Part shown: one piece after another, positions 48,559-59,185 of the stretch
How positions within the stretch are numbered: the first letter of the stretch is position 1
Layout of the letters: each line of letters begins with the position of its first letter
Assembly (NCBI GenBank): GCA_014904845.1
Contig: MU119207.1
Coordinates: forward strand, 124,001 to 188,000
DNA from: Acephala macrosclerotiorum
Taxonomy: Eukaryota; Ascomycota; Leotiomycetes; Helotiales; Mollisiaceae
Reading direction: 5' to 3'
Length of the DNA stretch: 64,000 nucleotides
Program-made: the position numbers and the translations under genes
Notes under the pieces: generated by a model
Database searches by the model: none
Told to the model about the DNA's origin: nothing
The model's input: only the letters and a program-made list of their open reading frames with translations

Positions 48559-49665
48559 ATGCCGACTCCCTCGAGCGCCGACAGTATCCCTACGGCGTCT
48601 TCCCTTCACTCCTCATGCCCTCCCGACGATGACAGATCCAGCTGGAGGAGTATACAGATGGACGACTATAATGAAGCAATTGTGAATGTTCCAGAAGGAC
48701 TCCAACAACCTACCCCTCCACCGTCACAGTCGCAAGTCACCGGTTCAACGGAGGAAGCACATATCGCAGACCAGCCACAGACAAAGAGAATGGATATTGA
48801 TGAAGAGACAAGTGGTCCTGATATGCTGTCTCCTATGAGCGCAGAGACAGAGAAGCAAGATGATAGCGAACTCCCCACATTGTCAAGTACAGATCTTGGC
48901 TCTCCCTCAATGGGCTACGACTTCTCCAATATAAGAGTACGTGGACCTGAAGTGGGAGGAATTTAGGGAAAATACTAATCGATATCAGCTCATACCATCC
49001 TCATGCTCTTCCTTCTTGCGCGCTGGCAGTAAGTACCGTGGGACCCAACAATCCGAACGCCAAGTCTACGATGTACAGGTCGAGATCAAGCATGTGGATA
49101 TGAGGGAATCCTTTTTATGTGGATATCTACGGATTCAAGGTATGCGAAGATGGACGTATGAATTGCTGGCATAATTCTGACCTTGCTTCAAGGGTTGACT
49201 GAAGACCACCCAACTCTTACTACCTACTTCGAGGGAGAAATCATTGGCTCTAAATACACATTCCTAACCCAACATCAAGATTGGGGATCAACCGATAAAG
49301 TCGATTTGCAACATTGGGCCAAGTTCTCTGCCTTCCGACCTTTCCAGAAGCAAGCTCGGAAAGGCCATATGCATATTCCTCAACTAGCTCAGAGAGAGAA
49401 CATATTCATGAGGTGGAAGGAACACTTTTTGGTGCCCGACCATCGAGTACGAACGATTAGTGGAGCGAGCTTTGAAGGATTCTATTATATCTGCTTCAAC
49501 CAAATACAAGGAACTGTCAGTGGGATCTATTTCCACGCAAAGAGCGAGAAGTAAGTAGGCCGCACCCTTCTCACTACACCCACTAACAAATGTTGCAGAT
49601 TTCAACAACTAGAGTTGAAGCACGTTGAGGACCGAGGTTGCTTTCCCGCAATGGAGTTCAGATGA
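48559..49665 (+). CDS. gid4: GID4/VID24 substrate receptor of the GID/CTLH ubiquitin ligase
   Basis: GID4 recognises N-terminal proline degrons, classically on gluconeogenic enzymes, and delivers them to the GID E3 ligase. Four exons were derived: 48559-48936, 48989-49139, 49193-49550 and 49599-49665, giving 317 residues. An in-frame ATG at 48490 would add 23. The first exon is a disordered Ser/Pro/acidic region. The beta-barrel begins at LIPSSCSSFLRAGSKYRG and continues with YDVQVEIKHVDMRESFLCGYL, GLTEDHPTLTTYFEGEIIG, HWAKFSAFRPF, and FMRWKEHFLVPDH. It closes at FEGFYYICFNQIQGTVSGI. These are the standard VID24-domain blocks in order. Confidence 0.94.
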
Positions 49666-50186
49666 ATTGACGATTGATGATACTTTGCGACTATACTTGG
49701 GTAACTAGGGAAGGCAATAGGGAAGGAACAGGCCTTCTTCTTTCAGAAAAGAAATTGGGCTTGTACATGAGACATCGCATACGGGTCTAAATACGAATGC
49801 AAGGCGCCTTAAAAGGGCTCTGGCATTCTAGGAGTTTCGTCGTTTGAGCGTTTCGGCATTGATTTTACTTGGGCACGTCTTCAATAGATGCCTATTGTGA
49901 ATACACCGCATCTTCCCAGATGACTTCTTCGATTCCCATCTCGCAGAGTGACATACCGAGCTCTTCAGCCGTGATCCATCGAACCCGATTCCGGACATTT
50001 CATGTAGCACAAAATAAATTGATCGAGGCACACGACTCACGAGACATCTGAATCGCGCGCGCACCTGCAACAAATAAACTCCAAATATTGCATCACCAGA
50101 ACTCCACCTCCACCACCCGTGTAACGAACCCTCCTCTCTGCACCACACCACCAAATACACAAAAACGCCAAAGACACGAACACAAA
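49666..50186. other. Intergenic region
   Basis: No gene is supported. An A-rich leader (cacaaaatgg context) precedes the next start. Confidence 0.45.
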
Positions 50187-50939
50187 ATGGATTTCGCACC
50201 CTACCAAGACACCTCCCCCGAAACCCAACGAGTCCTCTCCCCACCCCCCGAAGGCCGCCGTTCCTTTTCCCCACAACCCCGACGCTCATTCTCCCCCGCC
50301 TTACCCTCTCCTCAGACACACAACAATCCATGGGCTCCCGTCCAAACTCCTACGCCTGTGGGCTTTCGAAGTAGTTATTTTGGTGGGAGAGGAGATGTGG
50401 AAGCTGGGGGTGGGAGGGAGAGGTTGAATGAGTTCGAGACGAGTTTGCCGATTAGGTTGGATTATGAGGCTTGTTTGGCATATTTGTTGTTGCCGCCGGT
50501 GGGGGGAGCGTTGTTGTTGGTGTTGGAGCATAAGAGTGATTATGTGCGGTGAGTTGATCTCTGTGGTTGTGTGAATGGGGTGGAAAGATTGGCAAAGGGA
50601 GGGAGAAGGGTGGGAGCTGCGGATGTGCTGGAACTGGTTGGACATTATGCTGATGGTTGTTTTGACAGGTTCCATGCGTGGCAATCTGCATTATTGTTCT
50701 CAGCGGTCTTTGTGCTGCATTTGATCTTCTCGTGGTCTACGTTTATGTCGTGGGTTATCTTCGTTGGAGATCTAGGATTGATTGGTTATTTAACGATGAG
50801 GGCATATAAGGATGGTAAGCCTGGTGGATTACAAACGGAGTATTAGGATACGGCTGACATCTCCACAGCGGATACACTTGATCGATGTGAAGTGCCAATC
50901 TTTGGGAGAATTGCAAGCAGGATCCTGGATGATGAATGA
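50187..50939 (+). CDS. Small multispanning membrane protein (DUF4870/UPF0132-like)
   Basis: Three exons were derived: 50187-50548, 50669-50814 and 50869-50939, giving 192 residues. The N-terminal 85 residues are Pro/Ser rich and contain repeated RRSFSP motifs (GRRSFSPQPRRSFSP). They are followed by TSLPIRLDYEACLAYLLLPP, which enters the first of three predicted membrane segments. HKSDYVRFHAWQSALLF is a hallmark of this family, with the charged pair between helices. Two more hydrophobic segments lead to a cytosolic tail (DTLDRCEVPIFGRIAS). The function is unknown; Golgi or secretory membranes are plausible. The family name comes from memory. Confidence 0.8.
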
Positions 50940-51071
50940 ATAGGCTAGGCTGAGCCGAGCTATTTGAGATTGAGATACCCATAGCACGAGACTGTGCATT
51001 GTACAAAACGCCTACACATAATCCATAATTGATAATACTGCCATACTACTGCTATGCTCATATTGCACAGC

Positions 51072-52747
51072 CTAGAAATATCTAGGCATAGCATTGTCCC
51101 TGTTGATAACAGAAATATCACGAGGGTTTGTACGTCTCTCGTCAAGTACACTACCCAGAGCAGGCCACATCCCAGCCAAACTCAAGCTACCATTGTTACC
51201 CATTGCAGGTTGAGTCATACTCATACCAGCTGTCATATCCATGCCAGAACTCATGCTCTTTCGAGAAATCGAATCCTCGTCATCTTCTCCGTCCATCTCT
51301 CTTCTAAGACTCTCAATCTGTTTCTTCAACTCCTTCCAGAGAATGTTGTCACTGAGGTCATCCCCCCTGCATCGGACTTTTGGCTTCTCATCAGACCTAG
51401 CAACAATGACAAGAAGAGCAGCGACGAATGCTTCTTTCATATAGGCGAAGGAGAAATCGGCGGTGATTTCCGCAACTCGAGTAGACATCTCCTTGGGGAA
51501 CTGAACTTTCTCGTTGTTTCGGAGCTTGTGACGCCAGTAGTCGCAATACTGGACTCTCTCTTCTTTATTTGGAACGTCGAAGAGGTACTTTCTGTCGAAT
51601 CGACTTGGTCGTTTGGCAATGCCAGGGTCCAATCTCTCGAGGTGGTTGGTACTTGCAATCATAAGGATGCCGTGATTTGACTCAAGTCCATCAACCTCAT
51701 TAAGGAAGTAACTGCGAACATTGGGAAGAATGAGGGAGTCGATGTCCTCAAATATGAGAAGACATGGCGCCAGTCGTCTTGCTTGGAGAAATATTTGACG
51801 GATACCATACTCCGGACCAGAAAAGCTGTTGAAGGCCTTGACATACAGACTCTCAATCTTGGGAGAGGTTCTCTTGGAGATGTCATGCATCAAAGCCTTG
51901 GTCGAGATAGTCTTGCCATTCTAAGACTTGTGCTTTAGCTTAAAACATTCCAATGGAGTGGGGTTTAACTTGCACCAGGTGGACCGTAGAAAATAACTCC
52001 TCGCTTCCAAGGCACCCCAAATTCGGCATATTTGGCTTCTGCGTTAAAAAAACCAGTCACATCTTCAATGATGGCTTCTTTCTTATCGTGTTCTAGGATA
52101 ACGTCCTCCCAGTTCGACTTCTGGATGTTTTCCCACAACTCCTTGTTCTTTTGCCAATAGCCTTGATCGAAGACAAGGACTTCATTGTGAAGTTCTTGCA
52201 TAAATTTGGTGGCTTCGGCAATCAGTTCATCTGACGTCTTCTGGGCAGCTGCCTTCCCCTCTTTGTCCTTGTACTCGAAGAGAACAAAATTGAATCTCTG
52301 CTTGTACATTCCATCTTGACAATCGGCGATGCAAACAATGAACTTGTTAGACTTGAAGTGCAAATCATAACATCCAAACACCACCCGATCGACAAAATTG
52401 CCGCCATTCTCGTCGTTGTACCTTCTTGCCGGAGGCATAAAAGATCTCTCCACCAACCCTGCGTCTTTGTGAGGGGTATAGCTGACACCTTCAGTTGCAT
52501 TGGCCCATGCTAGAAAATCAACCATGAACCCCGGGACAACGGAGATGTGATGTTGACGATACTTTGCTCGGAGTCCATCATAGATGAAACCTTCAGTAAA
52601 TTGACGATCGGCCTTGCAATTGTCGAAGAATTCCTGTTGGATGGACCAGCCTGGGTGGTAGGAAAATGCATTCTGCCCAACTTCAATGAAGTCCTCGTTA
52701 AGATGAGTGATGTTGTAATCCATACTACGAACTTTATGTGACGACAT
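51072..52747 (-). CDS. AAA ATPase, BCS1-like fold, with GC-AG intron in Walker A
   Basis: AAA ATPases use ATP to remodel or translocate proteins; this one resembles fungal cytosolic BCS1-type proteins with a long N-terminal domain. There are two minus-strand exons, 52747-51974 and 51920-51072, giving 540 residues. The N-terminal about 240 residues (HPGWSIQQEFFDNCKADRQF; FNFVLFEYKDKEGK) are typical of the uncharacterised fungal subgroup. The AAA module shows FGVPWKRGVIFYGPPG, Walker B LLIFEDIDSL, sensor 1 LMIASTNHLERLD, and RFDRKYLF with the arginine finger region. Walker A is completed only if the intron is spliced as GC...AG (51973-51921), giving GPPGNGKT. A GT donor one base away gives a wrong frame. 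The C-terminal tail is Met/Ser rich. Confidence 0.9.
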
Positions 52748-52774
52748 GGCTGATATTAGTAGAACAAAATCAAA

Positions 52775-53197
52775 CTAATCAATAATCGAATTTAGATGCT
52801 GTTGGAGATGTCTTTGAAAGAAAGGGTACAGAATCTCGCTGCCTGGATCGATATCCCCAGCCACACCGTACGACGTCAGAATACGAGCGGCGAAGCAGGT
52901 GGTCGAAACGTTTGTATTCGCCAAGCCAAGCTCTTCACGTAACGCAGCAGAGCTCAAAGCTGCTTCAACCCCGCGATCGCAGCACAACCTCACTAGATAG
53001 TCATTCCGCGGCGAGAAGGAGAAGCGTGTATGAAAGGCGAGACTTGATTGGGAGGCAGACTTGCCTGCAGGTGGGAAAGCGGGATCATTAGTCACATGAC
53101 ACAGCAAACTTCTCATATTCATTTTCACAGAGCCTCCCGAGCTTATGAGATCTGTATGCAGCTTGCGGCTGATATTATCGTGTACAATTTGACACAA
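52775..53197 (-). CDS. Hypothetical protein, 140 aa
   Basis: A single open frame 27 bp downstream of the AAA ATPase start, read in the same direction. It includes SFSPRNDYLVRLCCDRGVE and LREELGLANTNVSTTCF, which look protein-like, and ends QHLQQ-rich near HLNSIID. No family was recognised. It may be an independent small gene, the last exon of a longer gene running from about 53.5 kb, or chance. Confidence 0.25.
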   Translation of the reverse strand: MCQIVHDNISRKLHTDLISSGGSVKMNMRSLLCHVTNDPAFPPAGKSASQSSLAFHTRFSFSPRNDYLVRLCCDRGVEAALSSAALREELGLANTNVSTTCFAARILTSYGVAGDIDPGSEILYPFFQRHLQQHLNSIID

Positions 53198-53850
53198 GTG
53201 TGTTGTTCTGTTCTGGTTTTGGAAAGAAGTTTATTGCCAGCAGCCGAACAGAATGGGCCATCAAGCCTCTCTCAGCCAAAGTGGTCGATCATCAGCCTCA
53301 ACCTCAATCACCAATCCAAAGTGGACTACAGAGTTGGCTTTTGGTCATTGCCACATGCTTGAACATTTGGGAACTCTGGCTGGAGAACAAATCTCAGACC
53401 CTCATGCCGTTGAGATGCTAGCATAGATTTATTTGAAGCCCCTCTCTTTTCGAGAACCACTTTCACGCCTTTCTTTGCCTTGAGATTGTCCTGCAAGTGG
53501 AAGGACATTTTAAGGAGCATGTTGCATCAACAAGCGCGCGACGCAGTACATGCCTTGTCAAGTACCGTGACTCTAGCCGCTGTAATGTTTCTTGCGTCGT
53601 CTTGACCGTTTTCATCATCCTCAACTCAGGCTAAACCTCTCATCATTTGTTTGGAACAATCTCATTGGAACGTGATCGTATGAGAATGTACCAGATTTTT
53701 CTACGCCCTACATTCGGATAGTCTGTATATGCGTGGCTAGCAAAACACCACATGTATTTCTTTGGCTAGCTCCAACGTGTTCTTTCCTTTCTGCTCTTCT
53801 TTCTCGTCAGTTCCCAGTCTCAAGCCAGTTGCAAGCGCATTAGACTCAAT
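53198..53850. other. Intergenic region
   Basis: No gene is supported beyond short frames on both strands. Confidence 0.4.
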
Positions 53851-56267
53851 ATGAAGATATTATACCTCCTCACAGCTTTCGGATTTTTCTTGACAGTAGG
53901 TGCTGTCAATCCTGTCGTGGACTTGAGTTACTCGAAGTATGAAGGGACTGCATTGCCAAACGGCGTGTCGCAATGGCTTGGGATTCGATATGCTGTATGA
54001 ACTCCTCACAAGTGCTACTAGTCAAGATTCTGAGTGTGTCAATAGGCTCCTCCTTTAGGACCTCTACGTTTTGCGGCTCCTACCACACCAGTATACAACG
54101 CGACCATCCAGAAAGCCAAAAAAGTGAGCCTTCCAAAGTCCCACAGTCTCCGGATCAACGACACTGACAGAGAGTGCTAGCACGGAACATTGTGTTTAAA
54201 GAATCAACAAGGACCAAGTTTGCAGTATGGGTCTCCGAGACAGCCAATGGATGAAGATTGCCTCTTCATTGACGTTTATGCTCCCACCAATGCTACCACA
54301 CGCTCCAATCTCCCCATCATGGTCTTCATCCAAGGTGGTGGTTGGACCAGTGATTCGAATGGCAATTTCAATGGGAGTCTTCTCGTATAGAACTCAGCCA
54401 TGAGAATGATGGTTGTCCCTTCGAATTACCGAGTTGGACTACTGGGCGCACTTGCAAGTAAAGAGGTCCTGGCTGGAGGCAGCTTGAACAATGGCTTGAA
54501 AGACGGTGAGCCTTGGCCGGCTATGATAGTGGAGCAAGTACTAATTCATCGTTAAGTGATTTATGCGCTTTCAGTGGGTTCAAGGTCAAGCTGATCAGGT
54601 AAGTAGAGGTCCTTGGGCGAGGAAACATTTGCTAAGCATTGGAACAGTCTGGAGGAAATATCCATCATGTGGTCCTCTCCGGGTAAGCATGCTCCTCCTC
54701 AACAGGCGTTTCGTCACCCACGAAGACGACATTCTGACTCGGTGCTCGTCATTCAGAGACAGTGTTGGAGCAATCATCATTGGCTATCTCATGGCTGCAC
54801 ACAACGGAATCGGACTTCCTGTATGAGCTCAACTTTGTATTCATGCACACTTGATATTGTCCTAACCCGATAAAATAGGGCTACTTCCAAGGAGCAACAG
54901 CCGAAAGCCCCTCAGTCAGTGGTGATGCCCAGGTAGTTGACCTCCAGCCTCATTACGATGCTCTAGTCAACGCCACTGGTTGTTCGAACAGCACAGATAC
55001 TCTTTCATGCTTGAGAGGACTTGATGTCAAATAATTACAGAACAAGTCACCAGTGTATACCTGGAGCCCTCGCATTGACCACGACCTTCTCTATGTGAGT
55101 AGAACCACTTGATGAGCCTTCCAAGATTCAGAAAGGATGTTCGCTGATTCAGCTCTTTGATACCCAGACACTATTATATAAGATGTACGAGGCTAGGCGA
55201 TTTCGTCAGGTGCCTGTCATTTACGGCGGTACAACAAATGAGGGGACCAAGAATATTGACAAGACAGTGACAACTCAAACTTTCGATGCCGTGGTTAGGA
55301 AGGCTCTGGGAAACATGAATGACACACAAACTCGATCAAGCTAAAACTCTGTGCCCGAAATTGATCAACAACGTCGCATTTCAAGGAGTGTGCTGAACAC
55401 CACCTACCCCGGAGCTGGGAATGAATGGCAATACCTTGCTGGTAAGTTCAATTTTCTCAAGCGTATCTTCGGGCGGTATCCACTATCTGTCTTTGACCCA
55501 CCCTCTTTATCTTCAACATATATGATAGAATTCTGCTGACCCAGAATTCTTGTTACCAGCGATCTATGGAGAGACGTTCCTACGTCGCGTTGCAGCCTTT
55601 CAATCAGATATGCATTATGCAGCCAGCAACACTCAGAATTGGCACTACCACTACGATGTCCTAGACTCACGAGATGCGGCTACCGGGAATCTCGTCTATC
55701 ATACCGTCGAGCTATGAGTAAATCGAAGACAATCCCCTTCCCTCTATTCTGAAGTGTCCTAAGATGTCCCATTGGAGATTGTCCCGAAACATTCATTGAA
55801 ATGCAACTGCCGATTCCTTCATTTTCTAGAAATGCTGTATGGGGCCCAAACAATGTCAAACGGAGGTGCCTGTGAGTGATTAATTGGATTCCTTGAAGCT
55901 TTATTTTAAAGTGCGAATGCCCTCTTTTATCATGTCCTGCCGATCATCATTTAAAGAGTGGGGAGTTCCAGTGGTACAAAGGGATTAGATTAGTTTCATC
56001 CTGACCCTCGACCCGAATAAGCTTCGTAATCAACCGTACCCGGAATGGGAATCCTGGACGATTGCCAGGAGTAAAAGATTATTTTTCCACAGCAATGGTA
56101 CGAGGATGGAGAGAGTGAGTGCAGAGGAACGTGACCAGTGCAAGGCCATGATGACCTATGCAAAGGCTCGGAGCGTGTATCTCCAACCATTCGCAAATGG
56201 GACTTTCGCGGATCCGTATCCCGAGAGAGGCTGGACGCCACTTTCGACAGTGGCCGAAGAGAATTGA
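53851..56267 (+). pseudogene. Secreted type-B carboxylesterase pseudogene
   Basis: Secreted fungal carboxylesterases hydrolyse carboxylic esters. The start codes a signal peptide (MKILYLLTAFGFFLTVGA) and continues with the hallmark blocks PPLGPLRFAAP across intron 1, DEDCLFIDVYAP, LPIMVFIQGGGW (oxyanion region), and VVPSNYRVGLLG. Downstream are YFQGATAESPSVSGD, GCSNSTDTLSCLRGLD, VPVIYGGTTNEGT, and near 56030-56170 the C-terminal EWESWTIARSKRLFFHSNGT. In-frame stops lie at 54388-54390, 55032-55034 and 55342-55344. The reading frame is also lost between about 54600 and 54830, where the GxSxG nucleophile elbow should be, and no such motif is found there. Decay is therefore extensive, and activity is excluded. 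Confidence 0.8.
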
Positions 56268-56860
56268 GATGATCATCGACTCATATTTGATACTACGTTC
56301 ATCTATACTCTGCGATAAGAATAGAATAGAGAGACCGGGCGGAAAATCAAAAATTACCCCGCGCGATTAGGACATACACCTGCATTAAGATGCATGCTGT
56401 TTTCCTGTCAGGGGTATTCAGCCGCCTCCGATTTCATATAAGCGAGCCACCACGTTCCCTGACTTTCTCCAATCTCATCAAAACATACAATATGCAACAC
56501 TATATCATATTTGCTACCCGGAAGGCAAGCTTTTTGAGTTCCTGGCTAATAGTTCAGCTGACACTTGCTTTCGGTCTGCTCCACCAGAATTTAAGTTTTC
56601 GGCATTCATTGCGGTCCCTTACACTCCGCTTGTGGCAAGCTTGATGGCAAGTACAATATAATCAAGTATCGAACCACTTTGTAACCAGGCAATCTATGCA
56701 ACGAGCCAGAAGCAAAGATCTCGCGATCCCGAGGCGATCTTGTCCCTGCTTGCGATCCACATTATAAGAGTCTAGTAATGTCCTTGCTCCATTCCAGGAT
56801 GCTTTCGTAAAACTTCGCAAGGTCAAATTCAAGACTCCCTTTTGAGCGACAGTCTTCAAG
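56268..56860. other. Intergenic region
   Basis: No supported gene. It should hold the promoter of the secreted Cys-rich protein. Confidence 0.45.
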
Positions 56861-57323
56861 ATGAAGCAATTCATCATTCTTTCCATGTCCATACTTCTGT
56901 CTTCGCCTGTTTTCGCTACACCAGCAGGATCTCCTGGCACCCAGACTTCGCCTAATCCTCGTTCAGTTGGATTCGTAGCCCAACCAGGATTCAACAAAGA
57001 GGCATGTTGTAAATGTTGGAATGACCTCTACGTCAATGGAGCTGATGTAAGTTCATGTCTCTCTGTCAATCCGAAAGTCTGCTCACACAGTGCGACAGTG
57101 GCAAGTCCCTCACCGACCTCGTCCATGCGATGGCGATTGCGTCTGTGATTGGTGTGGAACCAACAATGCCAATGCAACTTATGGCACACCCTGCGCTGGG
57201 GCCGGCGAGCCAGGAGCATGGGGATACTGCGTTGCAAACTGTGCAGCTCCGTCAGGCAGTTCGGCAACACCACCAACCAGCAGTATCAAAACGCTTCCTC
57301 CAACCCCCTTTCCATCAGTATAA
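56861..57323 (+). CDS. Small secreted Cys-rich protein
   Basis: A signal peptide (MKQFIILSMSILLSSPVFA) is followed by GFNKEACCKCWNDLYV. A 52-nt GTAAGT...CAG intron (57047-57098) then joins in phase to WQVPHRPRPCDGDCVCDWCG, ATYGTPCAGAG and WGYCVANCAA. The result is a 136-residue secreted protein with at least ten Cys in the mature part and a Ser/Thr/Pro tail ending TPFPSV. The size, signal peptide and Cys count fit small secreted proteins such as effectors or cell-wall proteins, but no family was recognised. An alternative acceptor at 57090 would give a Cys-poor reading, which I consider less likely. The stop lies next to a C5 run, and a second frame continues with repeats of the tail. Confidence 0.6.
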
Positions 57324-57730
57324 TCAAGACTGTGCCTTCCACTACAGGCTGGACCGAAATCTCGAGCTCGACGTCCCACGAGCACACAGACACTAGCATT
57401 ATCAAAACACTCCCTCCAACCACAGCAGAACCCCCAACCTCGAAATCCCACGAACACACCGAAACCAGCATAATCAAAACGCTCCCCTCAACCACCTTCT
57501 CAACCCACACCCATTCCTCAACGAGCATTAAACCCCCTCCTCCACCCCTTAAAGGAATCCGCCAAGGCTCCACACTAACATACGGCACCGATACCTCCAC
57601 ATCTGTTCTTTACACAATTAGCACCGACTCCTCTTCCATGCCCTCTGTTACCGATACCAGCATACCCGATACAACACCAGGTTTCAGCTTGACGTTCACT
57701 AAAAGAGATGTAAAAGCGACGGGAAAATAA
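57290..57730 (+). other. Out-of-frame Ser/Thr/Pro repeat tail after the Cys-rich gene
   Basis: After the stop of the Cys-rich protein, another frame continues with repeats of the same kind: SIIKTVPSTT, then SHEHTDTSIIKTLPPTT, then SHEHTETSIIKTLPSTT. It ends at TKRDVKATGK. The first repeat unit (SSIKTLPPTPF) is in the frame of the Cys-rich protein and the rest are in the other frame. A one-base difference in the C5 run near 57302-57306 would connect them. No intron fits. This suggests either a recent frameshift or a sequence error. Confidence 0.55.
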
Positions 57731-57991
57731 TTTTGTATTTTTTATGGGAATGTTTAGAATGTACGTTCTCGGAAAGCTACTCTTCTCCTGAAAATGTCTC
57801 TCGTTTTGTGGGACTTTTGAAACGTGACTCCGGGGCTCCGCTAGGAATGCTTCAACTACTGCATCACCTTCGATTTCCTTCCAATGCCGATGTGAATTCC
57901 TCAATGTCCCTGAATGTTCTAGAACTTATCAGCCTCAAATGTCCTCAAAATCATAAACGAACAATGATAACTTACCGCTCCGCTCCACCCA

Positions 57992-58729
57992 TCACGTGCT
58001 CCACCGTCCGCCCCTATTTCCCTCGCTAATTTTCCTATCCCCGATTCCTCCCCAATCTCCCATAGGTCCCACAACATTATGCTCCCACTCGCATTCCCAT
58101 GGAGTCTCTCCCATCCTCTCCAACAATGCCCTAGTATCGGCCTCCATTTGAATATACGAGTCCAGATCGATTTTCTCGAGGTCGGCCGTGGTGATAGGAG
58201 CTGGTACATAGTCTGGCTGGATCACAGCGTCCCAAAACTCTCGCTGCTCTTGCGCGTACGCTGAATTGGGATCCCATATTTGAGTGGCGGCGGGATTGCG
58301 GTTCACGTTCTCGCTCAAATTGGTGCGGGCGCCGGCATCCGAGGTACTATTGTCGATGTTGACGCTATAGCTGTAGAGTTTGTCGCTGATATTGGGAGCG
58401 TCAAAGTCGTTGAAGGAACGAGGGACATTCAGCGCCTCACCGTTGCGCTTTCCAAAGTCATCCATACTACCAGGGGCATTGGGTTGCGCGTCACCGTTGG
58501 GATAGTTGGAGTCATTCAGAGCTACTGGGACATCCGCATCCGCGTCATCCTCGCTGGTTGCAACCTTGCGCTTCTTGTATGATGCTCTGACTCTGACCTT
58601 GGTAGGAACGCCCGCGACGATGTCTTTATGATACTGTCCTTTCTGGTGTCGTACAAGGGAGCCTTTGTTTGGGAAGTCCCTTTGGCATGGGCTGCAGTGG
58701 AGCTGGGAGGAGGTGGCGGTAGGATTCAT
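57992..58729 (-). CDS. C2H2 zinc-finger protein
   Basis: From the ATG at 58729 the frame codes 245 residues with no intron. An N-terminal single finger reads CSPCQRDFPNKGSLVRH, followed by a second His after QKGQY. A basic VRVRASYKKRKVA stretch follows, likely a nuclear localisation signal. The rest is acidic and Asn/Asp rich with a YIQMEADTRALLERMGE helix near the C-terminus. The frame is open a further 136 codons upstream (to 59137), but that part is an Arg/Ser repeat made by a minisatellite and is probably not translated. A single finger of this type may bind RNA or DNA; targets are unknown. Confidence 0.65.
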   Translation of the reverse strand: MNPTATSSQLHCSPCQRDFPNKGSLVRHQKGQYHKDIVAGVPTKVRVRASYKKRKVATSEDDADADVPVALNDSNYPNGDAQPNAPGSMDDFGKRNGEALNVPRSFNDFDAPNISDKLYSYSVNIDNSTSDAGARTNLSENVNRNPAATQIWDPNSAYAQEQREFWDAVIQPDYVPAPITTADLEKIDLDSYIQMEADTRALLERMGETPWECEWEHNVVGPMGDWGGIGDRKISEGNRGGRWST

Positions 58730-58789
58730 TGCTGCTTGTTGTTGCGGGCAATTGCTTGGAATGTGGTTGTTTGTGGAAGAAGGATGGCG

Positions 58790-59185
58790 ACGAGCGACGG
58801 CGAGATATAGCGACGTGGGAGGGGTAGAGCGAAATGGGGAGGAGCGACGGCGAAATTTAGCAGGAGGGAGGAGTGGGGCGACATGGCGATGGTAAAGCGG
58901 ATAGGAGGAGTGACGGCGAGATGTAGCGACAGAGTGATGCTTAGCTGGGAGGGAAGGAGCGACGGCGAAAGATAGTAGAGAGGAAGAGTGGGGCGACATG
59001 GCGATACCGAAGCGGGCAGAGGAGGAGCGACGGCGAAATGTAGAGGAGGTAGAGGTGGACCGAGATGTTGATGCTGAGCCAGGAGGAGAGGAGCGACGGC
59101 GAGATGTAGAGAAGGCAGGAGAGGAGCGACATGGCAATGTTGGCGAGAAGCGGGTGGAGCGACGGCGAGATGTTGAGAGGGGTGG
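58790..59185. repeat. Imperfect minisatellite with core gcgacggcga
   Basis: The core gcgacggcga(g/a)at recurs at about 58794, 58845, 58908 (as gtgacggcga), 58957, 59027, 59091 and 59156, with spacings of 49-70 bases and variable flanks. Both strands are open across it, giving an Arg/Ser-rich reading on one frame and a Leu/Ile/Ser repeat (YISPSLL) on another, as expected from repeated GC-rich DNA. Confidence 0.8.
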
